Source of the DNA: Agapanthus africanus
Taxonomy: Eukaryota > Streptophyta > Magnoliopsida > Asparagales > Amaryllidaceae
Assembly: GCA_030015575.1 (NCBI GenBank)
Contig: CM057351.1
Coordinates: 578,001 to 642,000 of the forward strand
Direction of reading: 5' to 3'
Length of the DNA stretch: 64,000 bases
This document shows positions 1 to 10,500 of this stretch, in pieces. The notes below the pieces were generated by a model that was given only the letters and a program-made list of their open reading frames with translations, had not been told where the DNA came from and ran no database searches. Every line of letters begins with the position of its first letter. Position 1 is the first letter of the stretch. The position numbers and the translations under genes were made by a program.

Positions 1-800
1 ATGAGATGCGTGCTCGTTGCCCTCTAGAACCCGACTATCCGTGCACCCCTCCGCGGGGTAATCCTAGTACAGAAAGTAAAATATACATACAACGGGTACA
101 TCGACCGCAACCTGGTCGTGCCCCAAAATAATAATACAAACAGGCAGTGACGGCAGTCCACATGTCGGACGCTCGCCCCGCAATAACAAATGTACATAAT
201 ACAACAAAAACTGTACTAGCATTGCATCCAGGCTATCCCCCACGACCAATCCGCAACATCACAGCAATACACAGAACATCAACGTGAATGTCACGTTCGC
301 AAATCCGTCTAACCGGGCTATAGCAGTTAGACTGGATTTACCGATCGAGTGACATTCACGGTCGCAGATATAATGTAAATACTGTGAACTAATGTGTTTA
401 AAATATCCGATCGATCAAAAATTACCAAGTGGGCCCCAAGCACTACTGTAGCACATAAAGAAATCTGGGCCCAAAAAATAATATTCCAGAAAACCTATTT
501 TCCACTCAGGAGCATTCTGTAAAATTTTGGGGGACTGAACAGTTCAGGTAGCGGCGGAACCGCGGCCCAAGCAAGGGTTTGGCCGCGGTTCCGCAGTGGT
601 TTGGACTGTTTACGAGCCCAAATTTTCACAGAACTCTTAAAATTCCCTGCACATCATTCTGCGAGACCCTGAAAAAATTTTCGAGCCAGAAAAAAATCGA
701 CAGAAAACTGATGCAAAGAAAACGCGGATTTTGGAATTTTTTTTTGTTCGATCGGAAATGTAAACACATTAGACAAAGCTAGACTATGTTAATGGCGATG
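1..800 (-). mobile_element. 5' leader of a minus-strand Ty1/copia element (copia A)
   Basis: This is the internal region next to the 5' LTR of a minus-strand copia element; the element runs left out of the window. It starts at the primer-binding site at 801-811 and reads leftward. No gag-like frame is seen, so it is leader. The reverse complement of roughly 1-150 matches the leader of the plus-strand copia element at 11755-11885 (a GGTTGCGG box, then a TTTACTTT and CTAGGAT stretch), and both leaders have a GC-rich stem-loop about 200 bases after the primer site. Short frames in this stretch look fortuitous. Confidence 0.75.
554..594 (-). other. 14-bp GC-rich stem-loop in copia A leader
   Basis: A perfect inverted repeat: GCGGAACCGCGGCC at 554-567 pairs with GGCCGCGGTTCCGC at 581-594 around a 13-base loop. 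It lies about 215 bases downstream of the primer-binding site on the element's strand. A related structure sits at the same relative place in another copia element (10454-10500). A role in RNA dimerisation or packaging is inference only. Confidence 0.8.
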
Positions 801-811
801 CTCTGATACCA
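801..811 (-). promoter_or_regulatory. Primer-binding site (initiator Met-tRNA type) of copia A
   Basis: On the minus strand this reads TGGTATCAGAG, the usual plant copia site complementary to the 3' end of initiator methionine tRNA. It begins one base inside the LTR that occupies 813-2914, which shows that this LTR is the 5' LTR and that the element lies to its left. Confidence 0.9.
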
Positions 812-812
812 C

Positions 813-2914
813 TGTAAGCGCACGGCGGCGCCCCGGCCGTCAATCCGACGCCGGAATGCGGAAGCGGTGATTTACTTTAATTTTCGAACCGGCACCACCG
901 CGCACTATAAACCCGGACCATGCCATTAAACTAGTCCTAGCTAACTACAAGATGGGAAGAAAGATATACCGAGCGATCCGTGTCCTTCGGTCTTCTCGTC
1001 GTCGTCCCGATCTCCCGCGGAATCTCCGGTCTCCACCAAGTCGCCGGAAGGGCACCACGTAGCCGATTTCTTTTACGGGCTCCCACCTCTGGACCGAGGC
1101 AACTCAGGCGCGAAGTTGGCTAGCCGATGCGTCCAAGGTTTGCTGTAGACTAGTGTAGAAAGCTTTGTCTCTTTGGGGTTATGTTGCCATTGGTGATGGA
1201 GGAGAGAAGGAATGAACTTTGAGAAGTGTTAAGGATTTTGTGAGCAAGCCAAAATTGGGATGTATCAATTTCCCTCATTCAAATAAAAATGAACCTCTCT
1301 CTTTTTCAAGTGGCCGGCCCCTCTTCATCAAATGGTGGAGGAAAATACAAAATATGAAGGGAGGTGATGGTAGGAAAAGGAGAGGGTGACCACATCCAAA
1401 AGCAATGATAACAAGGTCAAATCCAATTTAAATCAACATCAAATCCTTTCTAATTTCATGATGATAAGAATATCATAATGAAGCTACAAATGCAAGAAAC
1501 CCCTCCACAAAAAGTTATTTGCACTCTTGCAAATAACCCCCTCCATCAGAAAGTCCGGCCGCGAAGGAACAAAGGAAAACCGGCCGGAACGGAATGCAAA
1601 CTGGAAACTTCAGAAAACTGATCCCGTAACAAATTACAGGAAAACCCCGCTACTGCATATACATGCTCGCATTTGTATTCCCACTGAACACAAATGCAAA
1701 GAGACAAAATCTACACTATCTAATACTAGGATCCGGCTTAAACCAAAGCCGGCTAGTAAAATCCGTCTGATCACGATCCGTGCAATACCGCACGTATCTG
1801 ATCGAACCCTGCCATATCTCCATACGGCCTCTACAGCGTTTCGTCCGAAAACTTGAGCAACTGAATGTGGGGGACTCTAAAGACTCGTCAACACCTTGGT
1901 TGTGAATTTAACCACTAGCACGTCAGAGGTATAAGCTAATACGTGACGGGCTATCAGGTATTGACCAAAAGGGACGTCGATGAGCGAACTCATCCTGACA
2001 CCCTACTGAGCCTGTCAGTGACAATATCCGTACAGTCCGGTCCGTTTGTCTATGAGCATCGTATGGCGGGCCTAGGGGGTTGGTAAAAGTCAGACCCCCA
2101 AAAGCGGTACAAGTCGTGTCAGAGATCAGCCCAGAACACCCTGAGATACTACTGGAATACCTACCAGTAAATCTCCTGCCTTGGCCAAGGACTTTTCATG
2201 TTCTGGCTCTCCTAGACACAGCGCGACCTCACCCCCAATACCGGGAGAGACGAACCCCTGAAGATCCGCTCACTGCCTCCATGTGGCTCGGGACTGTACC
2301 CAACTAAAACCTGTTTGCACGTCTTCTTTGAGCGTGGTAGGGTAGTAATCAAAGTACAGTGGGAACTCACACGAGACAAATGACGATCCTCAGGTCGATG
2401 AACTAACCCGTACACATGTCACCAGGGAACTGCTATCTGACGTCAGATATAAGACCAACTAGCATGTTCCCGGCGAGTCCTGTTCGGTGTACTCATAACC
2501 CAATGAGCACCTGTATACATCTTAGGTGAACCAACTGACACCAGTGGCTTGTGAGACCGGCCACCGCCCCTCGTCGGGGTCTCGAATGTATACACTAGTC
2601 TACTCTGGAGTATCGATCCCCTGTCTCGAAACTCCCACGACTAGGGACCTTTTAAGGATGTGCTTATAGACTACCAGCTCTCACGTATATGATCGCTCTC
2701 ATACTGCTGGCAGTCAAGCAAGAATCCTAGGGGCTCTATCAACGTGTAGTAGCGATCTGTCAGGTCACCTAAAGCAGTACACGATGATAAAGATAAACCA
2801 GATAGCATACTATCATCTTGAGTAAGACTATCCTACCGGAATAGGTCCTCCCTCAATCATTGCAATCACGTGCCTGTGATTCAATAATTGACTCTGAAGG
2901 CACTATCTCCAACA
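813..2914 (-). mobile_element. Copia LTR 1 (5' LTR of copia A), 2.1 kb
   Basis: The ends are TG at 813 and CA at 2914. The left edge is set by the adjoining primer-binding site and the right edge by the end of similarity to the LTR at 3828-5896. The two LTRs are very alike in places, for example 2460-2640 against 5450-5630, which differ at few positions. LTRs at 8125, 16209 and 31571 are more distant members of the same family. Short frames inside are not genes. Confidence 0.88.
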
Positions 2915-3827
2915 GTCGTCAAGGCGGCTTCTCCTGCCAAAGGGTCGGTCTTCACAAGACTGACTGTTTCAGCTCCTGTTCCAGACGAAATCTTCGAGAC
3001 TGCTTCCCCTGCTCGGAAGTCTGCCTTCGATAGGCTGGTTATCCCCTCTCAACGGACGTCGGTCTTCAATAGGCTGACAACGACAACTTCTGACCAACAC
3101 AGGGGGCATGAGGAAGTCACCCCCACAGCTGAGACAATCCCAACGGCTCGACACGTTCGACGTCTCCACTGGCGCCGAGTAAGGAAGACTGGAGGAAACT
3201 CTCCTTCTGGACTGACTCCGCCAGCTCTAACGGTGGAAATCGATGTTGTTCCAACTGGGAACAACTTTGAACCGCTTAGGAAGGTTCGCAAGAACTCTCC
3301 AATTGCCGTGCTAAAAAGATCTCCTCTACCTGTGGAGAATGCCCCAAAGGCGAAGCTCGAGCAGCCCCCTCAGCGGTTATTCTCTAAAATTTACAAAGTT
3401 TGGCGACAGGTTCAGGAATCGGTGATTGATCAAGATTACTCTCGACGACAGAAAAAGGTGAAAGTTCAGCGAGAAGAGAGCCATCCTGTCAAGCCACAAA
3501 AGGCGACAGCTGTTTGGGTGCCCACTGCAACGGCCCCCTCAACTTCGACCGCTCATAAGAGGAGAAAGCTGGAGAAAATTCCGGTGTCTGCGGCGAACCG
3601 CAAGAACATTGAATCTAAACGCCCCAAGTCTGGGGGCATGGTGGTGCACACCATATATATGGCATCCGGAAAAGAGGATAGCCGTATCTCTACAGGTCAT
3701 CGACCGCTTACGCGATCAGTGACTAGGGCTCAGGAGCAACAGCAACAAAAGCTCCAAGAAATGCTAACAGCTATGGCCGCACTTACGGGACCGAAAGCAA
3801 GCCCGGAGACATCCTCGGAGCAGCGCC
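2915..3827 (+). pseudogene. Fragment of a Ty3/gypsy polyprotein spacer
   Basis: One open frame crosses this piece (about 305 residues) and runs by chance into the LTRs on both sides. It contains three repeats of an S-V/A-F-x-R-L motif (GSVFTRL, KSAFDRL, TSVFNRL), rich in Lys, Arg, Ser and Pro, and ends with a basic, Gln-rich segment (TRSVTRAQEQQQQK). Repeats of this kind are typical of the spacer of some plant gypsy polyproteins. No protease, RT or integrase motif is present, so only a scrap remains. It lies exactly between two copia LTRs of like orientation. It may be part of the DNA that received the copia insertions. Confidence 0.6.
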
Positions 3828-5896
3828 TGCAAGTCTACGGTAGCGCCCCGGCCGTCTACAGACGCCAAATGCGGAACAAAAACTTTTTAACTGGCGCTAT
3901 CGTATACTATAACCCGGATCTGCCATTATTGCTAAACTAACAAACTGTAAAGAGTGTAGAAAGGTTATACCGAATGATCCGAGTCCTTCGTTCTTTAACC
4001 ATCATCCCACGCTCCGTTGCGGCTGCTCCGATCTCGTCGATCTCCGATCTGCTCGTCCAGGTGGCACCACGTCAACGATTCTTTAAACGGGCTCCCGCCT
4101 CTGACTCGAGACAACTCGGTCGTCAAGTTTGCTAAAAGAGACGACCAAGATTGATGTAGAGAATGAGTAGAAGACTTTGTCTCGTTCCGTCCAAAGCCAT
4201 GGACGAACGGTTAATGAAGTTGCCAATTGATTCAGGTGATGGAATGAAATGAGCAATGAAATTTCCATGCACCCCAAAATCTATCATAATCTTTTACAAC
4301 TATCAAGTGAGTGTGAGTGAGAGAGGGGGAAGGGGCCGGCCATATATAGAGGTGGGGGGTGAGTGTAGGAGAGGGGAGGTAACCACAAGGATACATATCT
4401 AGTGTGAACACAAATAAATATCTAGTGTGAACACACAGTGTGAACACAAAGAAAGCAACCAATGAAACAATAACACCTCATCGCTTCTAGAACCTTCTAG
4501 AAGCATCCACACTCTTCCAAAGAAAAGATAAATCCGTCTTTAACAGAATGTTAAAAGACGGCTGATAGAAAACTGAAAACTGGCAACTTCCAAAAGTGAT
4601 CCCGAAACGAATTTCAGGATAATCCCGTAACTGTATAAAAATACCCGCATTTGTATTACGACCGAATACAAATGCAACCGAGACAAAGATATTATATCTA
4701 CTCAATACAATACTCGGATTCGGCTTAAACCAAAGCCGACCAGTATCATCTATCCGAAAACCGACACGTGCGTAAACGCACATGCATTCTCCGAACCCTG
4801 CCATAAAACCATACGGCCTCTACAACGTTTTGCCCGAACTTGGGAAACTGTCTGTAGGGGACTCTAATGACTCGTCAGTACCCTGGCAGTGGGTTTAACC
4901 ACAAACCGTCAGCGGCACTAGCTATGCGTAACGGCTGCCCATGGACTGACCTCAAGGGAGGCCGATGAGCGAACTCACCCGGAAACCCTACTGAGCCTAA
5001 CAGTGACAATGTATATACAGTCCGGTCCGTTCGTCTATGAGTATCACATATCTACCTAGGGGGCTAGTAACGTCAGACCCCCAATAGCAGTATAAGTCGT
5101 GTCGGAGTATAGCCCAAAAACACCCTGAGATACTACTGGAGTACCTACCAGTAAATCTCCTGCCACGGCCGTGGGCTCTGTGTAATGGCTCTCCTAGACA
5201 CAGCACGATCTCACCCCCAATACCGAGAGAGACGAATCCCCTGTCGATCCGCTCACGTGCCTCCATGTGGCTCGGGACTGTACCCAAAAACTACCTGTTT
5301 GCACGACTCCTTTGAGCCGTGGTAGGGTAGAAATCAAAGCACAGTGGGAACTCACACGAGACAAATGACGACCTCAGGTCGATGAACTAACATGTACACA
5401 TATCACCATGGAACTACTATCTAACGATATGTATAATACCAACTAGCAGGTTCCCGGCGAGTCCTGTCCGGTGTACTCATAACCCAATGAGCACCTGTAT
5501 ACATCTTAGGTGATCCAACTGACACCAGTGGCTTGTGAGACCGGCCACCGCCCCTCGTCGGGGTCTCGACTGTATACACTAGTCTACTCCGGAGTATCGA
5601 TGCCCTGTCTCGAAACTCCCACGACTAGGGACCACAATTAAGGATATGCATATAAACTACCCAACTCTCACGTATATGATCGCCATCATACTGTTGGTAG
5701 TAAAGCAAGATCCTAAGGGCTCTATCAAAGTGTAACATGTAATCAGTCACCTGAATATGTACACGACTGATAAAGGCAAACCAGATAGCATACTATCATC
5801 TCGAGTAAGATTGTCCTACCGGTATAGGTCCTCCGCAATCATTGCAATCACGTACCTGCGATCCAATAATTGACTCTGAGGGCACTATCTCCAACA
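3828..5896 (-). mobile_element. Copia LTR 2 (3' LTR of copia B), 2.07 kb
   Basis: The ends are TG at 3828 and CA at 5896. It is the closest relative in the window of the LTR at 813-2914. No primer-binding site lies at its left edge. Instead a polypurine tract (minus strand) abuts its right edge, so this is a 3' LTR of a minus-strand element whose body lies to the right. Confidence 0.87.
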
Positions 5897-5911
5897 ATCT
5901 TCCACTTGCAC
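5897..5911 (-). promoter_or_regulatory. Polypurine tract of copia B
   Basis: On the minus strand this reads GTGCAAGTGGAAGAT directly before the LTR. The plus-strand copies at 8111-8124 and 16195-16208 read GCAAGTGGGAGAT. Plus-strand DNA synthesis of the element would be primed here. Confidence 0.85.
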
Positions 5912-6275
5912 TCAAGGCTAATTATTGCGATGTCGACTACTCACAGCCCGCGTGAAACCGAACATCCAACTCCTCTACTAATCAGTTTCACAAAGCTCGT
6001 TTGTAAAACTATTGTGTTCGAGAAATAGCCTCAGTGAGTGGATCCGTCTAGATGTTTCTTTCTATATCTCTCTTAATCTCAAGTTCGCGGAGAAAACCAT
6101 CTCCCGAATTGAGTAATACCTGTCTTAGAATATGTCTGGATATCTGATGGGACCTAGTTCATAAATGAACTCCAAATCCAAACTTCTTAGACTATATCGA
6201 TCACTGAACCTAATCAGTATCCGGCACCATGCCACCCACAGTATCCTCTTGGACCACCTGTCCATAATACTGTCC
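5912..6275 (-). pseudogene. Decayed copia RNase H end (copia B)
   Basis: The reverse complement matches the last part of the intact copia gene at 6281-8110. A stretch equivalent to its PRSHQRSRHI segment lies near 6140-6175 and one equivalent to its ADPFTKAL segment near 6030-6050. Stop codons and frameshifts break the frame throughout. The remnant stops near 6275, where the sequence changes to the plus-strand copia gene, so most of the pol gene is missing. Confidence 0.75.
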
Positions 6276-6280
6276 CTTGT

Positions 6281-8110
6281 CAGATTGTTTCTCGTCATGC
6301 CTACTTCTTGGAAACTGAGTTTTTGGAAAACCAGATAAGTGGGAGCACAGTAGAACTGGAAGAAATTCCAGAACCACGGACTATTACTGAAAGCTTAGTG
6401 GAACCAGAAGGCTCAAATGAACAGGACATTCCTACGCCGCTCCGCAGAAGTAGTAGGCAGTCTCATCCGCCCGAGAGATACTACGGTTTTCTCATAGACG
6501 GGGATAGAGAGGATTGCATCATAGACTATGATGAGCCTACTAGCTTCCAGCAGGCCGTTCAGAGCATTGACTCGGTAAAATGGCTGGATGCAATGCGGAC
6601 CGAAATGGAGTCCATGTACACCAACAAAGTATGGACGTTGGACATTGCTCCAGACGGGGTAAAACCCGTAGGATGCAAGTGGATCTTCAAAAGGAAGATT
6701 GGTGTAGATGGACAGGTTAAGACCTATAAAGCTAGACTTGTAGCAAAGGGTTTCCGTCAAAGACCTGGCTTGGACTATGATGAAACCTTTTCTCCAGTGG
6801 CTATGCTGAAATCCATTCGGATCCTTCTTGCCATTGCTGCCTTCCACGATTATGAGATTTGGCAGATGGACGTAAAAACCGCTTTTCTAAATGGAAGTTT
6901 AGAGGAGTGTGTCTATATGGATCAGCCAGAGGGTTTCATTCAGAGTGGGAGCAGCGGAAAGGTGTGCAAGTTGCTTAAGTCCATCTATGGACTAAAGCAA
7001 GCATCGCGGAGTTGGAACATCTGTTTTGATGAGACGGTCAAGGAATTTGACTTTATCAAAAATCCAGATGAACCATGCATCTATAGTAGATTTGTAGCGA
7101 GAACTGTAGTATTCCTTGTTTTATACGTGGATGACATTCTCTTAATGGGAAATGACATTCCTATGCTACAATCTGTCAAGAGTTTCTTGTCACACAGGTT
7201 CTCCATGAAAGACCTGGGTGATGCCTCCTACATCCTGGGGATCCGGATCCATCGTGATAGATCCAAGAGGATATTAGGACTTTCACAGTCCAGGTACATC
7301 GACACCGTACTGAAAAGATTCAGTATGGAAGATTCCAAGCGCGGTAACCTACCGGCTTGTCACGGGATCACCCTCTCTAAAGAGATATCTCCCAAGACTG
7401 ATTTGGAGAGGGATCGCATGTCTATTATACCCTACGCTTCTGCGGTAGGCTCTATAATGTATGCGATGTTGTGTACCAGACCGGATGTAGCTTATGCACT
7501 GAGTGTAGTAAGCCGGTATCAGTCAAACCCTGGGGAGAAACATTGGATAGCGGTAAAGAACATTCTCAAGTACCTGAGGAGGACTAAGGAGATGTTCTTG
7601 GTGTATGGCGGAAAAGACCTCCAGATTGAGGCCTTTGCTGACTCCAGCTTCCAGAGTGACAAGGATGATTCCAAGTCCATGTCGGGTTTTGTCTTTACCC
7701 TCAATGGAGGGGCGGTGTGTTGGAAGAGTTCCAAACAGGAAACCGTTGCAGACTCGACTATGGAAGCGGAATACATCGCTGCATCTGATGCCGCAAAAGA
7801 AGCTGTCTGGATAAGGAAGTTCTTAAAAGAACTTCAGGTGGTTCCGTCCATTGTTGACCCAGTACCTCTGTATTGCGACAACAACGGGGCTATAGCTTTA
7901 GCAAAGGAACCCAGGTCCCATCAGAGATCCAGGCACATCTTGAGGCGGTATCACCTGATCAGGGAGATCGTGGATCGCAAGGAGATCGAGGTTCGGAGGG
8001 TTGCTTCAGAAGAGAACACTGCAGATCCATTCACCAAGGCCCTACCCCAGACTCAGTTCGAGCGGCTGATCGAGATGATAGGTCTTCGATACGCCAGTAC
8101 ATGGCCTTAG
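6281..8110 (+). CDS. Copia pol C-terminal part: reverse transcriptase and RNase H (5' truncated)
   Basis: This open frame of 609 codons is the C-terminal third of a Ty1/copia polyprotein. In order: the linker after integrase (SRHAYFLETEF, then PLRRSSR and HPPERY), reverse transcriptase with QMDVKTAFLNG, SIYGLKQASRSWN and the catalytic YVDD at about 7124-7135, then RNase H with ADSSFQSD, TMEAEYIAASD, CDNNGAIALAK and ADPFTKAL. It ends at TAG 8110, next to the PPT and LTR. No natural start codon is expected because gag, protease and integrase were upstream. These are missing: the frame begins at a junction with an inverted copia remnant. The RT/RNase H frame itself has no stop or shift, unlike the other copia copies here, so it is younger or better kept. 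An Angela/Tork-like lineage is possible but not shown. Confidence 0.93.
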   Translation, partial: QIVSRHAYFLETEFLENQISGSTVELEEIPEPRTITESLVEPEGSNEQDIPTPLRRSSRQSHPPERYYGFLIDGDREDCIIDYDEPTSFQQAVQSIDSVKWLDAMRTEMESMYTNKVWTLDIAPDGVKPVGCKWIFKRKIGVDGQVKTYKARLVAKGFRQRPGLDYDETFSPVAMLKSIRILLAIAAFHDYEIWQMDVKTAFLNGSLEECVYMDQPEGFIQSGSSGKVCKLLKSIYGLKQASRSWNICFDETVKEFDFIKNPDEPCIYSRFVARTVVFLVLYVDDILLMGNDIPMLQSVKSFLSHRFSMKDLGDASYILGIRIHRDRSKRILGLSQSRYIDTVLKRFSMEDSKRGNLPACHGITLSKEISPKTDLERDRMSIIPYASAVGSIMYAMLCTRPDVAYALSVVSRYQSNPGEKHWIAVKNILKYLRRTKEMFLVYGGKDLQIEAFADSSFQSDKDDSKSMSGFVFTLNGGAVCWKSSKQETVADSTMEAEYIAASDAAKEAVWIRKFLKELQVVPSIVDPVPLYCDNNGAIALAKEPRSHQRSRHILRRYHLIREIVDRKEIEVRRVASEENTADPFTKALPQTQFERLIEMIGLRYASTWP

Positions 8111-8124
8111 TGCAAGTGGGAGAT
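8111..8124 (+). promoter_or_regulatory. Polypurine tract of copia C
   Basis: TGCAAGTGGGAGAT follows the pol stop codon at once and abuts the LTR start TGTTAG at 8125. The same sequence precedes the LTR at 16209. Confidence 0.88.
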
Positions 8125-10254
8125 TGTTAGTGTATATGCCCTAGAGGCCATTACTGTATCATACTAGTTTGTATATTACTTAATGGAAGCTTGGATATTC
8201 ACCTTGTATAAACAATCTTGCTCAATATAGTAGTATGCTACTTGGTTTGTTTCTACTTCAATGTGTACTTGTGTTTATTTCAGTATATCACTTATACGCA
8301 TTAGTGGAGCCCTTAGGATCTTTGCTTGATTACCAGCGTTGTGATGGCAGTCACACTAGTGGGGGCTGGGTAATCTATAGGCACATCCTTATACAGGTCC
8401 CTAGTCGTAGGACTATCGAGACAGGGCATCGATACTCCGGAGTAGACTAGCGTATGCGCTTCTCATCCCAGTGTGGGAGATGGTCTGTCCCACAGCCATC
8501 AGTACGTCGTACTGGAGATAGTATACGGGTGCTCGTTGGGTTACGAGTACACTGGACAGGACTCGTCGGGAACTGACAGGTTGGTATTATACCTATCGTC
8601 AGTTATCAGTTCCCAAGTGACATGAGTACAGCTTAGTCCGCTGACTTGACACTGACACTTCGCCTCGAGTGTGTTCCCACTGCATTTTGATCACTACCCT
8701 ACCACGGCTCAAAGGAGTCGTGCAAACAGGTGGTGGTTGGGTGCAGTCCCGAAGCACTTGGAGGCAGTGACGGTTAGACAGGATTCGTCTCTCCCGGTAT
8801 TGGGGGTTGACATCGCGCTGTGTCTAGGAGAGCCATTACACGAGTAGTCCCTGGCCAGGGCAAGCGAGATATACTGGTAGGTTTCCAGTGTTATCTCAGG
8901 GTGTTTTGGGCTTCACTCCGACACGACTTGTACCGCTATTGGGGGACTGACGTTTTACCGCCCCCTAGGCCCGCCATGCGATGTATCAGACGAACAGACC
9001 GGACTGTACGGAGAATGTCACATTCAGACTCAGTAGGAGTTCAGATGGGGTTTCACCTCGTCAGCCTTCTTGTCGACATCTACCTGGGGACCGTTACGCA
9101 CAGCTAGTGCCGCTTGCGGTCTGTGGTTAAACCCACTGCCAGCGTAGTGTCGAGTCTTTAGAGTCCCACACAGAGGGTATTCGCCTCTGGGCAAAACAGA
9201 GTAGAGGTCGCATGGTTTTGCGACAGGGTTCGTTCTCATCCGCGCACTTGTGCACGTTTAGAGTCCGGACGGATATTACTGGCTGGCTCTGGTTTGAGTC
9301 AGATACTGGTATATGTTTTTGGGGTTGCTTTTATCTCCGTATTCATGTTCCTCGGAATAAGGATGCAGGTGTGTATGCACGGTTATTTGAGGAAGAGGAA
9401 GTGACTTTCATTAGGGTTTCGGAATGGGTGCGTATGCACAGTTGACAGTCGTCTTTTTCCAAACCCTAATGGATTTGTATTATATCAATTAATAATATAT
9501 AATAAAATGAAATTGTGTTATGGTTAGTTTTTGTTGACTTGTTGACCATGGTTGACTTGTTGACCATGGTTGAACTTTTGACCATCATCATCACAAAAGA
9601 AAGATGCTCTTTGATTCTAGCAAATTCATTTAATGTTTGTAATGATAATGGTCATTCTAAAACTTTCCATCAACCTTTTCATTTTCATTATTATTATTAT
9701 TGATAATTCTTTTTCTTTTGCATTATGGTTGCAAGAAAGAAAAAGAATAGCTCATTCTATCATAACCTCTCTCTCTCCTCATTTCATCTTCTTCTTCCTC
9801 TAGCAAAGAGAAACCCTCTCATGTGTTGAGAATCCTTCTCTTTAAAAGGAAAAGCAAACCCTAATCACTCTCTACTCATTCTAGGATGAAGGTTTAGCAA
9901 GCCGGAAACCCTAGTTCACTCAAAGATCGAGGAAGAGCCCAAAGGTCGAACCTTCGAGGTGGATCCATCTTCGACGGAAGAAGGCGACGAAAAGAGAACC
10001 ATCAACCTCTACAAGGTTTGAAGAAGAAGGAGTTCAAGTTTAGGTATAACCATCTTCCATAGTAGCTAACTCTCTTTAGCAAGTATACTAGTTTTAGTTT
10101 AGACATCGATCCCGACCTAGTTTAGTCCATGTTGCCTCTTGCGATAAAAAATTCGTTTTTTATACCGTTTCCGCCTCCCCGTAAGCACCGGGGGTCGCAA
10201 TATGGACTTACAGATGCCTTGTGAGACCTCATTAGGGTGCCTAAGAACCCTACA
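8125..10254 (+). mobile_element. Copia LTR 3 (3' LTR of C and 5' LTR of D)
   Basis: It starts TGTTAG at 8125 after a PPT and ends CTACA at 10254, one base before a primer-binding site. The first bases include ATGCCCTAGAGGCC, also found at the start of the LTR at 16209. Inside, 9531-9585 holds a tandem 18-bp repeat (GTTGACTTGTTGACCATG, twice). No LTR promoter can be placed with certainty. Confidence 0.88.
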
Positions 10255-10255
10255 G

Positions 10256-10268
10256 TGGTATCAGAGCC
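10256..10268 (+). promoter_or_regulatory. Primer-binding site of copia D
   Basis: TGGTATCAGAGCC, complementary to the 3' end of plant initiator methionine tRNA, lies one base after the LTR end. It proves that the LTR at 8125-10254 acted as a 5' LTR. Confidence 0.92.
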
Positions 10269-10453
10269 TAGCTAGAGCCTTAGGCGAAGTCTAGACGGAG
10301 TTTGAAGTCCGAACGACCCGAAACCCCATCTCAAATAATGCTCTCTGTCCTTTTTCTAAAAACGTGGATTTTTTGAAATTAAAAATATGCAGAAAAACAT
10401 GCAGGAAGATCTAAGAGTTACTGTGAAATCGTATAGCCTAATTCCCTTATTGA

Positions 10454-10500
10454 GCCGCGGATCCGCGGCACGAGCATGGCTCGTGCGGCGGTTCCGCGGC
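10454..10500 (+). other. GC-rich double stem-loop in copia D leader
   Basis: The outer arms (GCCGCGGATCCGC and GCGGTTCCGCGGC) pair with few mismatches. The inner arms GCACGAGC and GCTCGTGC pair perfectly around a 3-base loop. It lies about 185 bases after the primer-binding site, as in copia A (554-594). The CCGCGG and CCGCGGT/A core is shared, the inner part is not. Confidence 0.75.

Noticed and set aside
579..782. 67-codon frame in the copia A leader
   Set aside because: Not conserved in the related leader of copia D. It overlaps the stem-loop and the region next to the primer site.
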